DNA of 23,963 nt. Source: Eubacterium sp. GTDB lineage: Bacteria; Bacillota; Clostridia; Oscillospirales; Acutalibacteraceae. The notes under the pieces were generated by a model that had not been told where the DNA came from, did no database searches, and saw nothing but the letters and a program-made list of their open reading frames with translations. The stretch spans positions 1 through 23,963 of the forward strand of contig JAFYGD010000158.1 in the NCBI GenBank assembly GCA_017543415.1, written 5' to 3'. How positions within the stretch are numbered: the first letter of the stretch is position 1; each line of letters opens with the position of its first letter. Both the position numbers and the translations under genes were made by a program. Positions 1 through 7,945 of this stretch are shown here, in pieces.

Positions 1-395
1 TCTTCTTCATATCCGATCCATTCACAGTACCTATATATTTCTTCAAGAAAAGGATTTGCGGAGACACCGCTGTGACTCCTTGCATCTTCAATCAGATTTC
101 CAAGCAGCGCTTCAAGTTCATATTCATTTTTTTCGTAAACGGTATCTGACAACCTTTCATGATCGATAGGGAATGGAGCTTCCCCACATCGGTGCAGTAC
201 ATCTCTCAGCCTTGTTAGACAAGAGAAATCTGCTTCCATCGTATCGTTCAGATTTGTATATCCTTCATCGGTCAGATCGTCCAACACCTTTAGAAGCTGT
301 TTTGCTTCGCGGATTTTTCTATCGGAAAGAATCTTATTTTCATATTCTTCCGGCTTTCCGCGATAGTAGTTTTCATTGAACGATATAAATCCCAT
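1..395 (-). CDS. Hypothetical protein, N-terminal part (runs off the window's left edge)
   Basis: An open frame starts at the ATG at 395-393 and runs without a stop to base 1, giving about 131 residues; the C-terminus lies outside the window. The start is supported by TGAGG about 6 nt upstream and by a good promoter at 429-457. The protein begins MGFISFNENYYRGKPEEYEN and continues as an acidic, probably all-helical polypeptide with no signal peptide or membrane segment. Near the edge it reads ANPFLEEIYRYCEWIGYEE. I do not recognise the family. Codon use (CTA, TCT, TTG and other A/T-rich codons) looks different from the glycosidase genes to the right, so it may belong to a different genomic block; this is an impression only. 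Confidence 0.65.
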   Translation of the reverse strand, partial: MGFISFNENYYRGKPEEYENKILSDRKIREAKQLLKVLDDLTDEGYTNLNDTMEADFSCLTRLRDVLHRCGEAPFPIDHERLSDTVYEKNEYELEALLGNLIEDARSHSGVSANPFLEEIYRYCEWIGYEE

Positions 396-428
396 AGTCA
401 GCCTCACAAATCCCGATTTATTTGTTTC

Positions 429-457
429 ATTATACCACGGTATTCAGTAAAGAGCAA
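429..457 (-). promoter_or_regulatory. Promoter of the partial gene at 1-395
   Basis: On the minus strand TTGCTC (457-452), a 17-nt spacer and a perfect TATAAT (434-429) lie about 35 nt upstream of the ATG at 395. Spacing and -10 match the sigma-A consensus. Confidence 0.55.
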
Positions 458-540
458 ATATGTGTCACAGACTGTAGCGAGCATAGGATTTGTAAAGACA
501 AATCCGGAAAAATGCATACCGAAAGCATGTCGGTCTGTCG

Positions 541-620
541 TAAATGAAATATTGCTATGCAATATGAAATAATTTGCTAAAGCAAATTGTGAAATATCTC
601 GCTTTGTTCGATATGAAATA
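541..620 (+). repeat. Array of short hairpins joined by TGAAAT
   Basis: TGAAAT occurs at 545, 565, 590 and 614. Between the copies lie small stem-loops: ATATTGC-TAT-GCAATAT (549-565), AATTTGCT-AA-AGCAAATT (571-588) and a degenerate ATATC...GATAT (594-614). An earlier stem-loop, GGATTTGT-AAAG-ACAAATCC, sits at 486-505, and another, CAAAATC-AAA-GATTTTG, at 638-654. The stems differ in sequence while the linker is kept. No coding frame explains the region. Confidence 0.7.
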
Positions 621-691
621 AGAACCTCACCATTTTACAAAATCAAAGATTTTGAAGTGGTACCGAGAACCTTGTTATTCGCTATGCTCAT

Positions 692-816
692 AATTAAATT
701 AATCCTATATACGTTTTAGTATTGCTCGCTTTCAGCGAGAATGCTAAAACATTTCATTGCGAAGCAATTTCATATTCTGAAAGAATATTTCATTAATCCG
801 AAGGATTAATTTAATT
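692..816. repeat. 14-bp inverted repeat enclosing a second, opposing hairpin array
   Basis: AATTAAATTAATCC at 692-705 is repeated in perfect inverse at 803-816. Inside is a composite hairpin (GTTTTAG 713-719 with CTAAAAC 744-750, and CTCGCT 725-730 with AGCGAG 734-739). It is followed by small stem-loops at 756-768, 772-788 and 792-810, linked by ATTTCA at 751, 767 and 787. ATTTCA is the reverse complement of the TGAAAT linker of the first array, so the two arrays face each other. The rest of 396-859 contains no gene that I can see. Confidence 0.7.
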
Positions 817-847
817 GGGAGAACCTTCTTTACGAAGGTTCTCCCAA
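815..847 (-). terminator. Strong stem-loop behind the GH57/38-like gene, possible terminator
   Basis: A 14-bp perfect stem (815-828 with 834-847, core GGGAGAACCTTC) has a 5-nt loop, 13 nt past the stop at 860. On the minus strand the stem is followed by AATTAAATTAATCC rather than a clean U-run, so termination is plausible but not textbook. Confidence 0.45.
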
Positions 848-859
848 ACCGTGCTTTTT

Positions 860-3301
860 TTATTTTGCTTTTCTCTGGCGGCTGATTACATAGGCAATCG
901 CTCTTGTTCCGCGCACTATGTATTTGCCGAGGTTGCCTTTTATTCCGCTCATGAGCGGCGAGTGAATTTTTGCATTTTCAAGCTTGTTTTCAACATCGTG
1001 AACGGCAACGTTTTCGCCCTCAAACGGAACTAAAAGCCCGTCAGTTCCCGTTATATACGCGCCGTCCGCAAAGGCAAGCAGCGTTTTGAGCGCCTCCTTT
1101 TCAGGCGCAGCGCCGTCAAAAGGAAGAAGGCACAGCGCAGCCGTTTCGCGGCAGCCGTTATATGACGGTGCAAGGCTTTTGCCCTGCGGGGCAATAAGGG
1201 TGTAGGTAAGCGGAATTCTGTCTCCCGACCTGTTGCGGTGGTGCCTTTGCCTGCCGAAAAAGGTACCGAAGGGGTTCATTGTAACCCTTCCGTTTTCATC
1301 AAGGCGCATGGGGCAGTACGCCATTGAGGAAAGGACGTTTCTTGCGTTGCCGAGCATAAGTCCCTTTTCTCCGTCCGTTAAGCCGACAGCCCCTGCGGTC
1401 AGCTGATTGTTAAAGGAGTCAAGGCTTTTGTTCTTTTCGTCTGCTTCTCCGTAAGAGGCGGCGTCAAAAGACGAAAACGCGCCTTCAAAATTACGCTTTA
1501 TAACGCTTACGCCGCTGTCGTTATTAAATGAAAGCGCAAAGGGAACAGCCTCCTCCCATTTCATATCCGTGTATCTTCCGAGCGTTGAGTTTTCGGTGGA
1601 AATCGAATCCCGCTCCTCAGTGTACGGATAGCGCACGTCGGTAATAACGAATATTCCCTCCGCCGCCTGAGAGGTAAAGAAACGGTAGCAGAAGCTGCCC
1701 TGAGTTACGGCGTTCGGCAGGGTAATACTGCCCCTGATTTCAATACATTCGCCGCCCGTAATGCTTCCTTTTTCAATACTTTCGCACTTAAAGTCATATC
1801 TTTTGCCCGCATAGGTCAGGTATGAGCTTAAAAAGCCGCTGCCGCCTATGCTTTTGCCGTTATATGTCAGCCATTTAACGCTGCCGTCTTTTGCAAATGC
1901 AATTTCCGCCCCGCCGCTTTTAAGCGAAGGGGTAAACGGTTTGTTTTCATATTCCGTTTCAACGGCCTTTATTTCATATTTCTTTTTGCTCTTTTCAAAT
2001 TTCAGAATAACGAAAACGCTGTTTTCGTTAAGGGGTATAACCGTGTAAGCCGTCAGTCCGTCCGCTTCTATTTTAAGCGCTTTGCCTCCGCTGTAAGCAA
2101 GCTGAACGCATTGAAGCTCCGAACCGTTTGTGTTAACGACTGTCAGCTTTCCGTCTTTGCTGACGGAGGAATTAATAAGCTCTGCGGCAAGCGCGTTCGC
2201 CGCGGTTTCGCGCTGAATGTTGAGAACGGGGGTTGCAAGCCCGAAATGAGTTGTTGAAAGCAGCTTAACGCGGTTAAGAAAGTCCGTTTCGTCCTTCTTT
2301 GCCCTGCCTGCGGTGCGGCTGCGTTCAATCGCTGTCCATATTTTACGGTTGTACGGCTTTTCCGCCCAGGAGGCGTAGCCCGTAAAGTTGCCGTCCGCCG
2401 TGTCCTGACTGAAGGTAATCGTACCCGCGTTTTCGTGGGAATTAAGGTAGCCGCCGGGCGTGTCAAAAACAACAAAGTCAAGGTCCGCAACCTCTTTTAC
2501 AAGCCCGTGAATGCCGTCCGTGTTCGCAATGCGGCTGCCGATTAAAGGAAGGTCAAGGCTCTCCCAGAAAATCGCGTCCGCGTCCATATTAATGAAAAGG
2601 AACAAATCGCGTTTTATTTCTCCGCTTTCCTGTTTTGCGTGCAAATCCTTAACCCACGCGCGAAGGCAGCCCGCATCACATACGTCAGCGTTCGAGTAGG
2701 TGGGAATTACGGTCAGCTCCTCGCCCTCATAACAAAAGGAAAGGGGGTTAAACGCCTTTTCGTCGTCAAGAAGAGGAATAAGCGTTTTAAAAGCGTCAAA
2801 CGGAACGCAGGAATAGTAAAGGCAAAGCGCCCTTACGCCGAGCTGATTGTAGGTGTGCACCTGCGGGGGTGAGAACATAACCTCCTGCGGGCGCACGATT
2901 TTTTCGCAGGTGCCGAAAATATCCTTAAGCCCCGAGCCCCGGGGGTTGCTTATTGCAAGCTCAACGGAAGCCTTAAGCTCGTCTGCCTGCATTGCGCCGA
3001 GCGCGCCGTTGGTATAGCCCATAATGATGTTTTCATCGCCGTTTTCACGCACCCTGCGCTTCATTCCCTCAATAATATCGGGCGCGTATTCGGGCAGAAT
3101 ACGCTCAAGGGAAAAGAAGTTTTCGCTGTCCCAGGTGCCCTTGACGGGTATGCCCTCTGCGTTCAGAGCGTCGAGCGCTTTGATTATTTTTCTTATAATC
3201 CTGAGGTCGGAGCCGAAGCCCTGCTCGTCGTTTGTATCTCCGCGGTAGGAGTGGTAGCAGTTTACGTGAAAGCCGTAAGCAATATGTATTTTATATCCCA
3301 T
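860..3301 (-). CDS. Putative glycoside hydrolase, GH57/GH38-like (813 aa)
   Basis: The start at 3301 is fixed by a very strong AAGGAGG seven nucleotides upstream. The N-terminus has the look of the GH57/GH38 beta/alpha-barrel group: FHVNCYHSYRGD at residues 11-22 (His12, His17, Asp22), WDSEN at 57-61 and NMDAD at 238-242, with acidic residues that could serve in catalysis. Residues from about 400 onward are beta-strand-rich and resemble the C-terminal sandwich domains of such enzymes. There is no signal peptide, so it should act in the cytoplasm on imported or partly degraded glycans. The neighbours (GH31, GH2, sugar symporter) support a sugar role. I cannot name the substrate or be sure of the family; the canonical GH38 HxHxDxxW signature is not present. 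It is transcribed divergently from the GH31 gene across a 111-bp gap. Confidence 0.6.
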   Translation of the reverse strand: MGYKIHIAYGFHVNCYHSYRGDTNDEQGFGSDLRIIRKIIKALDALNAEGIPVKGTWDSENFFSLERILPEYAPDIIEGMKRRVRENGDENIIMGYTNGALGAMQADELKASVELAISNPRGSGLKDIFGTCEKIVRPQEVMFSPPQVHTYNQLGVRALCLYYSCVPFDAFKTLIPLLDDEKAFNPLSFCYEGEELTVIPTYSNADVCDAGCLRAWVKDLHAKQESGEIKRDLFLFINMDADAIFWESLDLPLIGSRIANTDGIHGLVKEVADLDFVVFDTPGGYLNSHENAGTITFSQDTADGNFTGYASWAEKPYNRKIWTAIERSRTAGRAKKDETDFLNRVKLLSTTHFGLATPVLNIQRETAANALAAELINSSVSKDGKLTVVNTNGSELQCVQLAYSGGKALKIEADGLTAYTVIPLNENSVFVILKFEKSKKKYEIKAVETEYENKPFTPSLKSGGAEIAFAKDGSVKWLTYNGKSIGGSGFLSSYLTYAGKRYDFKCESIEKGSITGGECIEIRGSITLPNAVTQGSFCYRFFTSQAAEGIFVITDVRYPYTEERDSISTENSTLGRYTDMKWEEAVPFALSFNNDSGVSVIKRNFEGAFSSFDAASYGEADEKNKSLDSFNNQLTAGAVGLTDGEKGLMLGNARNVLSSMAYCPMRLDENGRVTMNPFGTFFGRQRHHRNRSGDRIPLTYTLIAPQGKSLAPSYNGCRETAALCLLPFDGAAPEKEALKTLLAFADGAYITGTDGLLVPFEGENVAVHDVENKLENAKIHSPLMSGIKGNLGKYIVRGTRAIAYVISRQRKAK

Positions 3302-3354
3302 ACGCGCACCTCCTTCCTAAATAGTATCATATACTTTTTGACACTTCAAGGTAA

Positions 3355-3383
3355 TTGCAATAATTAAACGTTTGTTGTATAAT
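3355..3383 (+). promoter_or_regulatory. Promoter of the GH31 gene
   Basis: TTGCAA (3355-3360), a 17-nt spacer and a perfect TATAAT (3378-3383) lie 30 nt before the GH31 start. The divergent GH57/38-like gene must be transcribed from the same 111-bp gap, but I find only weak -35/-10 candidates for it (TATGAT near 3329-3334). Confidence 0.6.
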
Positions 3384-3394
3384 TAAATCAACAA
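3372..3394. promoter_or_regulatory. Inverted repeat over the GH31 -10 element, candidate operator
   Basis: TTGTTG (3372-3377) and CAACAA (3389-3394) form a symmetric pair 11 nt apart, with the TATAAT box between them. A bound repressor would cover the -10 and start site. No regulator gene is present in the window to pair with it. Confidence 0.4.
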
Positions 3395-3412
3395 CGGTAT
3401 GGGGGAATATTT

Positions 3413-5683
3413 ATGTTAAAAAAATCTTTAATAGCAAAAACAAATCCCAAAGCAAACGAAGAGCAGGTAAGGATTATCGGCGACATCCGCATTACCTACC
3501 TTACCTCAAGGCTTCTGCGCGTTGAAACGGGCAGCTTCTGCGACCTTGCAAGCTACGCGGTATGGTACAGGGCGTTCCCCGCAGAAAAAATAGGCATTGA
3601 AACGAGCGGCGCGGACATTATTGTTGAAACCGAGGATATTATACTTACTCTTAAAAGGAAAAAGCCCTTTTCCGTTACCTTTAAGGATACCGGTAAAACC
3701 GAGCTGTTTTCAAAGCAGAAAAACCTTAAGGGCACTTACAGAACGCTTGACGAAACGTCGGGCAAAATCCCGCTTGAAGACGGCTTTATTACCGAAAACG
3801 GACTTTACCTTTTTGACGACAGCAACAGCATTCTGATTGACGAAGAAGGCAATTTCCGTCAGAGAGAGGGCGGTAAGGACTATTACGTTTTTGCCTACGG
3901 CAAGGACTACCGCGCAACAATGGACGCCTATTATAAAATAGGCGGCGCAACTCCCGTTGTTCCGCGTTTTGCGCTCGGCGTGTGGTGGAGCCGTTACCAC
4001 GCATATACCCAGGAGGAATACCTCACCCTTATGAACCGCTTTGAAAAGGAGGGCGTTGCGCTCACCGTTGCAACCGTTGACATGGACTGGCACTGGGTTG
4101 ACATCAAAAAGCAGTTCGGGACAAAAGAAAGAGGCTGGACGGGATATTCCTGGAACACAGACCTTTTCCCCGATTACAAAGCGTTTTTAAAGGAGCTTAA
4201 AGCCAAAAATTTACATATTACCCTTAACCTTCACCCCGCTGACGGCGTAAGGTATTTTGACGATATGTATAAAGAAATGGCACAGGCTAACGGCATTGAC
4301 CCCGCAACAAAAAAGCCCGTTGAATTCCGCTGCGGCAGCGACGACTTCTGGAACAGCTACTTTGATATTCTGCATAAGCCATACGAAAAAGACGGCGTTG
4401 ATTTCTGGTGGATTGACTGGCAGCAGGGAAGGGGCAGCGACGTTAAAGGGCTTGACCCGCTGACCGCGCTTAACCACTACCACTATCTTGACAACGCCGA
4501 AAACGGAGAAATACCGCTGATTCTTTCCCGCTACGGCGGAGTCGGCTCACACCGCTATCCGCTCGGCTTTTCGGGTGATACGGAAATCAGCTGGAAAGTG
4601 CTTGACTTCCAGCCGTACTTTACGAACACAGCGGCAAACGCGGCTTACGGCTGGTGGAGCCATGATATAGGCGGCCACCACAAGGGGTACCGCGATGACG
4701 ATATGTACCTGCGCTGGATTGAATACGGCGTGTTCTCTCCGATTCTGCGCCTTCACTCAACTGCAATTGAATTCCTCGGCAAGGAGCCGTGGAAGTACCG
4801 TCAGGACGTGTATCAGAGCGCCAAGGACTGGCTTAATTTCAGGCACAGGCTTATTCCGTATATCTTCACCATGGACAGAAGGTGCAACAGCGAAAATATT
4901 CCGCTTTGCGAACCGATGTACTATTCCTGGCCCGAAGACGCAAACGCCTATACGGTGCCCAATCAGTATATGTTCGGCAGCGAGCTTATGGTCTGCCCGA
5001 TTACCTCTCCCAAAAACAGGGAGCTCGGTCTCGGCAGCGTTGAAGCGTGGCTTCCCGACGGCGAATATACCGATATATTCACGCTTGAAAAATACAGGGG
5101 CGGTCAGAGGCTTGTTCTCAGCCGCGAGCTTTATTCAATCCCCGTGCTTGCAAAGGCGGGCGCAGTAATTCCGCTTTCGGCGGATAAGGGCAACAGCACG
5201 GAAAACCCCGAAAACCTTGAGGTCTGGGTATTCAAAGGCAACAACACCTTTACAATGGTTGAGGATAACGGCAGAACGGACTATGAACAGCATACCGCAA
5301 GAACCGTTTTTGAAAACAGCTATGACGAAAAGACGGATACCGTTACCCTTAAAATCAAGGCGGAGGGCGACCTTTCCGTTATCCCCGAAAACAGGCAGTA
5401 TACCGTTGTTTTCAAGGATATTGATACCCCGCCCGTTACCCGTAAATTCTCAAAGAGGGCTGTCAGCATTACGGTTAAAAATCCGAAGCCGCTTGAAAAG
5501 GAAAGCTACCGTGACAGGATAATCAACGTCTTTTCACGCTGGAACGAAACGACGGCTAAAAAGGACAGCGCGTATAAGTTCTTTGAAGGACTTGAGGATA
5601 TAAACTCGCTCTGGCGCGCGCTTTACAAGGCGCAGATGCCTGAACCCGTTACCGACAGAATAAAGGAAATACTTTCACAATAA
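3413..5683 (+). CDS. Glycoside hydrolase family 31 (alpha-glycosidase), 756 aa
   Basis: The protein has the GH31 plan: an N-terminal beta-sandwich (about 20-190), a TIM barrel (about 190-520, entered by FALGVWWSRYHAYTQEEY) and C-terminal beta domains. The likely nucleophile is Asp335 in FWWIDWQQG and the likely acid/base is Asp389 in GFSGDTEISW, the usual GH31 pair. HDIGGHHKG and LRLHST are further barrel motifs. The last ~90 residues form a charged, mostly helical tail beyond the usual end. No signal peptide is seen, so the enzyme should be cytoplasmic. GH31 members cleave alpha-glucosides, alpha-xylosides, alpha-galactosides or alpha-GalNAc; the sequence alone does not tell me which. The start follows GGGGGA at a suitable distance. 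It converges on the symporter gene at a shared terminator. Confidence 0.93.
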   Translation: MLKKSLIAKTNPKANEEQVRIIGDIRITYLTSRLLRVETGSFCDLASYAVWYRAFPAEKIGIETSGADIIVETEDIILTLKRKKPFSVTFKDTGKTELFSKQKNLKGTYRTLDETSGKIPLEDGFITENGLYLFDDSNSILIDEEGNFRQREGGKDYYVFAYGKDYRATMDAYYKIGGATPVVPRFALGVWWSRYHAYTQEEYLTLMNRFEKEGVALTVATVDMDWHWVDIKKQFGTKERGWTGYSWNTDLFPDYKAFLKELKAKNLHITLNLHPADGVRYFDDMYKEMAQANGIDPATKKPVEFRCGSDDFWNSYFDILHKPYEKDGVDFWWIDWQQGRGSDVKGLDPLTALNHYHYLDNAENGEIPLILSRYGGVGSHRYPLGFSGDTEISWKVLDFQPYFTNTAANAAYGWWSHDIGGHHKGYRDDDMYLRWIEYGVFSPILRLHSTAIEFLGKEPWKYRQDVYQSAKDWLNFRHRLIPYIFTMDRRCNSENIPLCEPMYYSWPEDANAYTVPNQYMFGSELMVCPITSPKNRELGLGSVEAWLPDGEYTDIFTLEKYRGGQRLVLSRELYSIPVLAKAGAVIPLSADKGNSTENPENLEVWVFKGNNTFTMVEDNGRTDYEQHTARTVFENSYDEKTDTVTLKIKAEGDLSVIPENRQYTVVFKDIDTPPVTRKFSKRAVSITVKNPKPLEKESYRDRIINVFSRWNETTAKKDSAYKFFEGLEDINSLWRALYKAQMPEPVTDRIKEILSQ

Positions 5684-5712
5684 AAAAAGAAGGGCGCCGC
5701 CCTTCTTTTTTT
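5682..5712. terminator. Bidirectional terminator between convergent genes
   Basis: The stem AGAAGGGC (5688-5695) pairs with GCCCTTCT (5699-5706) around a 3-nt loop. It is flanked by seven A on the left and a run of T on the right, so it has a U-tract in both directions. It starts just behind the GH31 stop and ends within the stop codon region of the minus-strand frame at 5711. Confidence 0.85.
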
Positions 5713-6451
5713 ATGCCGTAACGGTTTTTTCGTAAAGGGAAAGAATTTCGTCAAGGTGCTGATAGTTTTCCTTTTGTATCAGCAGCTTTTTTGCGTCCTG
5801 ATAGGGCTTTGAAGCGCGGTAGTAAACCGAGTTTTTGTTCGTTGCCTCTTTAATTCTTTCCTTTGTTTTTGCCTGCTCAAAGCGCAGCGCCTTAAGTTCC
5901 TTCTTAAGCTGCGCGGCTGTAGCGGAATCCTTGTTTTCCTTTGCCTCCTTCAGAACGGAGAGCACGTCTGCAATTTTTCGTTCGGCTTCGTCTTCCTGTT
6001 CGAAAAGGGTATGGAAAACGCTGCTGTCAAATTCCTTAATACCGTTTGGGAAATACTTTTTAACCGCTTTTTTGGCGGCTTTGAAATTTGAAACCTGCAT
6101 CAGCGCCGTTCTGCGCCTTTCCTTTTCGGTATCGGTTGCTTTCGGCATAGCCTTTGCCTGCGCCTTTGTCAGGGTAAAGCTGTCAAGGTAGCCGTTAAGC
6201 CCCGCTTCGCAGATTTTCTTTGCGTTTTCAACGCGCGTTTTTCCGTATTCGGTATCAAATATATTAAGCTCGTCCATAACGATTTTTGCAATTTCAATTT
6301 TTTCGTTTTCCTCACGGAGGAGCTTTTTCTCTTTTTTATCTGCTTTTTCGGGGATTTCAGCCGGCTGTCTGCCCGCGGCTTCCTTAGCCTCGTTGATTAT
6401 TTCAACCGCTTCAATAAGCGCCTCGTCCGAAAGCACGTCGTTTCCGTAATC
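5711..6451 (-). pseudogene. C-terminal extension of the symporter, cut off by an in-frame TAG
   Basis: This frame is in phase with the symporter gene upstream: the symporter ends ...RALF-TAG at 6454-6452 and the same frame continues DYGND-VLSDEALIEAVEII for another 246 codons to TAA at 5711. The segment is hydrophilic, rich in Lys, Glu and Ala, with long predicted helices (for example around EDEAERKIADVLSVLKEAKE) and no membrane segment. The only start near its head is GTG at 6436, with a weak GGA 8 nt upstream, and the next Met codon is far inside. It therefore looks like the detached tail of one 741-codon protein rather than a separate gene. A single G-to-T change (GAG to TAG) would explain the break; readthrough is the alternative. 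Confidence 0.75.
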
Positions 6452-7936
6452 CTAAAACAGCGCGCGGATTTTAAGCACTCTTACCATAGCCTTCTGCTTT
6501 GTTTCGGTTAAATCGTAGAAGAAAAACGGAATTGCATTAAGAATTGCGCCGGCTACGGAAGCGATTACAAGAACGCTGCTTATTTTAATAAAGTATTCCT
6601 GATTATACAGCACGTCGTAAACGTTGGAGCCGTCGTAGCCCAGCGAAAGCGCAACGCCCCTGTTAAGGCCGGAGCTTTCGTAAAGCGCGGGAAGAACAAA
6701 GCCCGTTGCAAGCGTTATTACGTTTCCTATAAGCCCTACCGCGGCAAACATGCCGTCAATTCTTTCACCCGTTATGTACTGCTGATAATCGCGTATATCT
6801 GCGTTGACGCTGGGGTTTAGCAGGTGGCCGAGTGAGGTTATGAACTGGTTTACAAAGGTACATCCGAGCAGCAGCCAGATAATGTACGCCGAGCCCGTCA
6901 TCCTTACGATGGGAAGCATAAGGGCAATGAAGAACACGTTTAAAACGTTGGTGAAAACGAGTATCTTTTTCTTGCCGTATTTTCTTATAACGAAGGGCGC
7001 AACAACGTTGTTCCAGAAGGAGGCGTTGCCCGCGATTGCAACTATAACCGAATACTGCGCCGCCGTGCAGGCGTGCTGATAGTTATACATCCAGCCGAGT
7101 ATGCTGTTGAACGAGCCTTCAAGGAAACCGAGCCAGCCCGCAAGCGAAATAATCCAGAAGTACTTATTCCTTGCAATGGCGCGGAACGCGTCGGTAAACT
7201 TAACCTGAATAACGTGGGTTTTCGCCTGAACGATTTTTTCCTCTGTATTGACATATACCAGAAGCGAAATCATAAAGCCGACTATAAGCATAGGAGGGAA
7301 AAGAACGCGGTAAATTTTTAAGTTGTAAAGCGTGTCCTGGCCTGTAATCGCCCTTGCAACAATAGGCAGGAAAATGCTTGCAACGGAAGGCGAAAAGTTT
7401 TCAATAATTGATTTTATCGAAAGCACGTCGGAGCGCTCAATGCTGTTCGGGGAAAGTACGTTGATAAGGCTGTCGCCCGCGTCTGTATAAAAGTTGTAGA
7501 AAAACTGAAAGCCTATGTTGAAAGCAAGAACAACGGCGCATTTTGTAAACAGGCTCATATTTTCATACGGCATCCAGATAAACAGTATGCCGAGCAATAC
7601 GGTGGGAATGCCCATTGAAATAATGTAAGGACGGTATTTTCCCTTCATGCTGCGCGTGTTGTCAATCATTCTTGCCCTGAGCGCAGTCAGCGGAAAGCCC
7701 GAAAGTACGCTGATTATATAAATAACGTATAGCGCCTTGGGGTCAATTCCTATAGTGTTGCCTATAAGGGTATTGCCTACCGCAATTATCATCTGTGAAA
7801 TACAGTAAACTATGAACTTTATACCCATGCTGCCGAAGGAAAGGGAGGCAATTTCCTTAAAGCTCATATATCTTCCCTTGGGCGGCACCCTCCAGTACAG
7901 CTTAAAGTCGTTTAAAAGCTTTTTGATTCTTTTCAT
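6452..7936 (-). CDS. GPH-family (MelB-type) sugar:cation symporter, 494 aa up to the TAG
   Basis: The protein has about 12 hydrophobic segments and the typical MelB-type stretch RARMIDNTRSMKGKYRPYI after the second helix pair, which marks the glycoside-pentoside-hexuronide:cation symporter family of the major facilitator fold. It should bring a glycoside or sugar across the membrane with a cation. The ATG at 7936 follows AAAGGA at 7 nt. It begins 9 nt behind the GH2 stop and is surely co-transcribed with it, which suggests that GH2 cleaves what this transporter imports. All 12 helices lie before the TAG at 6452, so a shortened product could still fold, but it lacks the long cytoplasmic tail encoded in phase downstream (5711-6451). 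Confidence 0.9.
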   Translation of the reverse strand: MKRIKKLLNDFKLYWRVPPKGRYMSFKEIASLSFGSMGIKFIVYCISQMIIAVGNTLIGNTIGIDPKALYVIYIISVLSGFPLTALRARMIDNTRSMKGKYRPYIISMGIPTVLLGILFIWMPYENMSLFTKCAVVLAFNIGFQFFYNFYTDAGDSLINVLSPNSIERSDVLSIKSIIENFSPSVASIFLPIVARAITGQDTLYNLKIYRVLFPPMLIVGFMISLLVYVNTEEKIVQAKTHVIQVKFTDAFRAIARNKYFWIISLAGWLGFLEGSFNSILGWMYNYQHACTAAQYSVIVAIAGNASFWNNVVAPFVIRKYGKKKILVFTNVLNVFFIALMLPIVRMTGSAYIIWLLLGCTFVNQFITSLGHLLNPSVNADIRDYQQYITGERIDGMFAAVGLIGNVITLATGFVLPALYESSGLNRGVALSLGYDGSNVYDVLYNQEYFIKISSVLVIASVAGAILNAIPFFFYDLTETKQKAMVRVLKIRALF

Positions 7937-7945
7937 ATATATCCT

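Noticed and set aside
486..816. Regular short repeats that might be a CRISPR array
   Set aside because: The constant element is only 6 nt, the units are 16-25 nt, the orientation flips midway, and the variable parts are self-complementary stems rather than spacers.
4695..5168. 157-codon frame in another phase of the GH31 gene
   Set aside because: It overlaps a well-supported GH31 barrel and is Arg/Ser/Pro-rich noise typical of a shifted frame.
3413..5683. GH31 enzyme as a sulfoquinovosidase
   Set aside because: I found no sulfosugar gene neighbours, and the motif around the catalytic residues gave no specific support.
6430..6460. A frameshift as the cause of the symporter break
   Set aside because: The frame before and after the TAG is the same, so only a stop codon separates the two parts; no insertion or deletion is needed.
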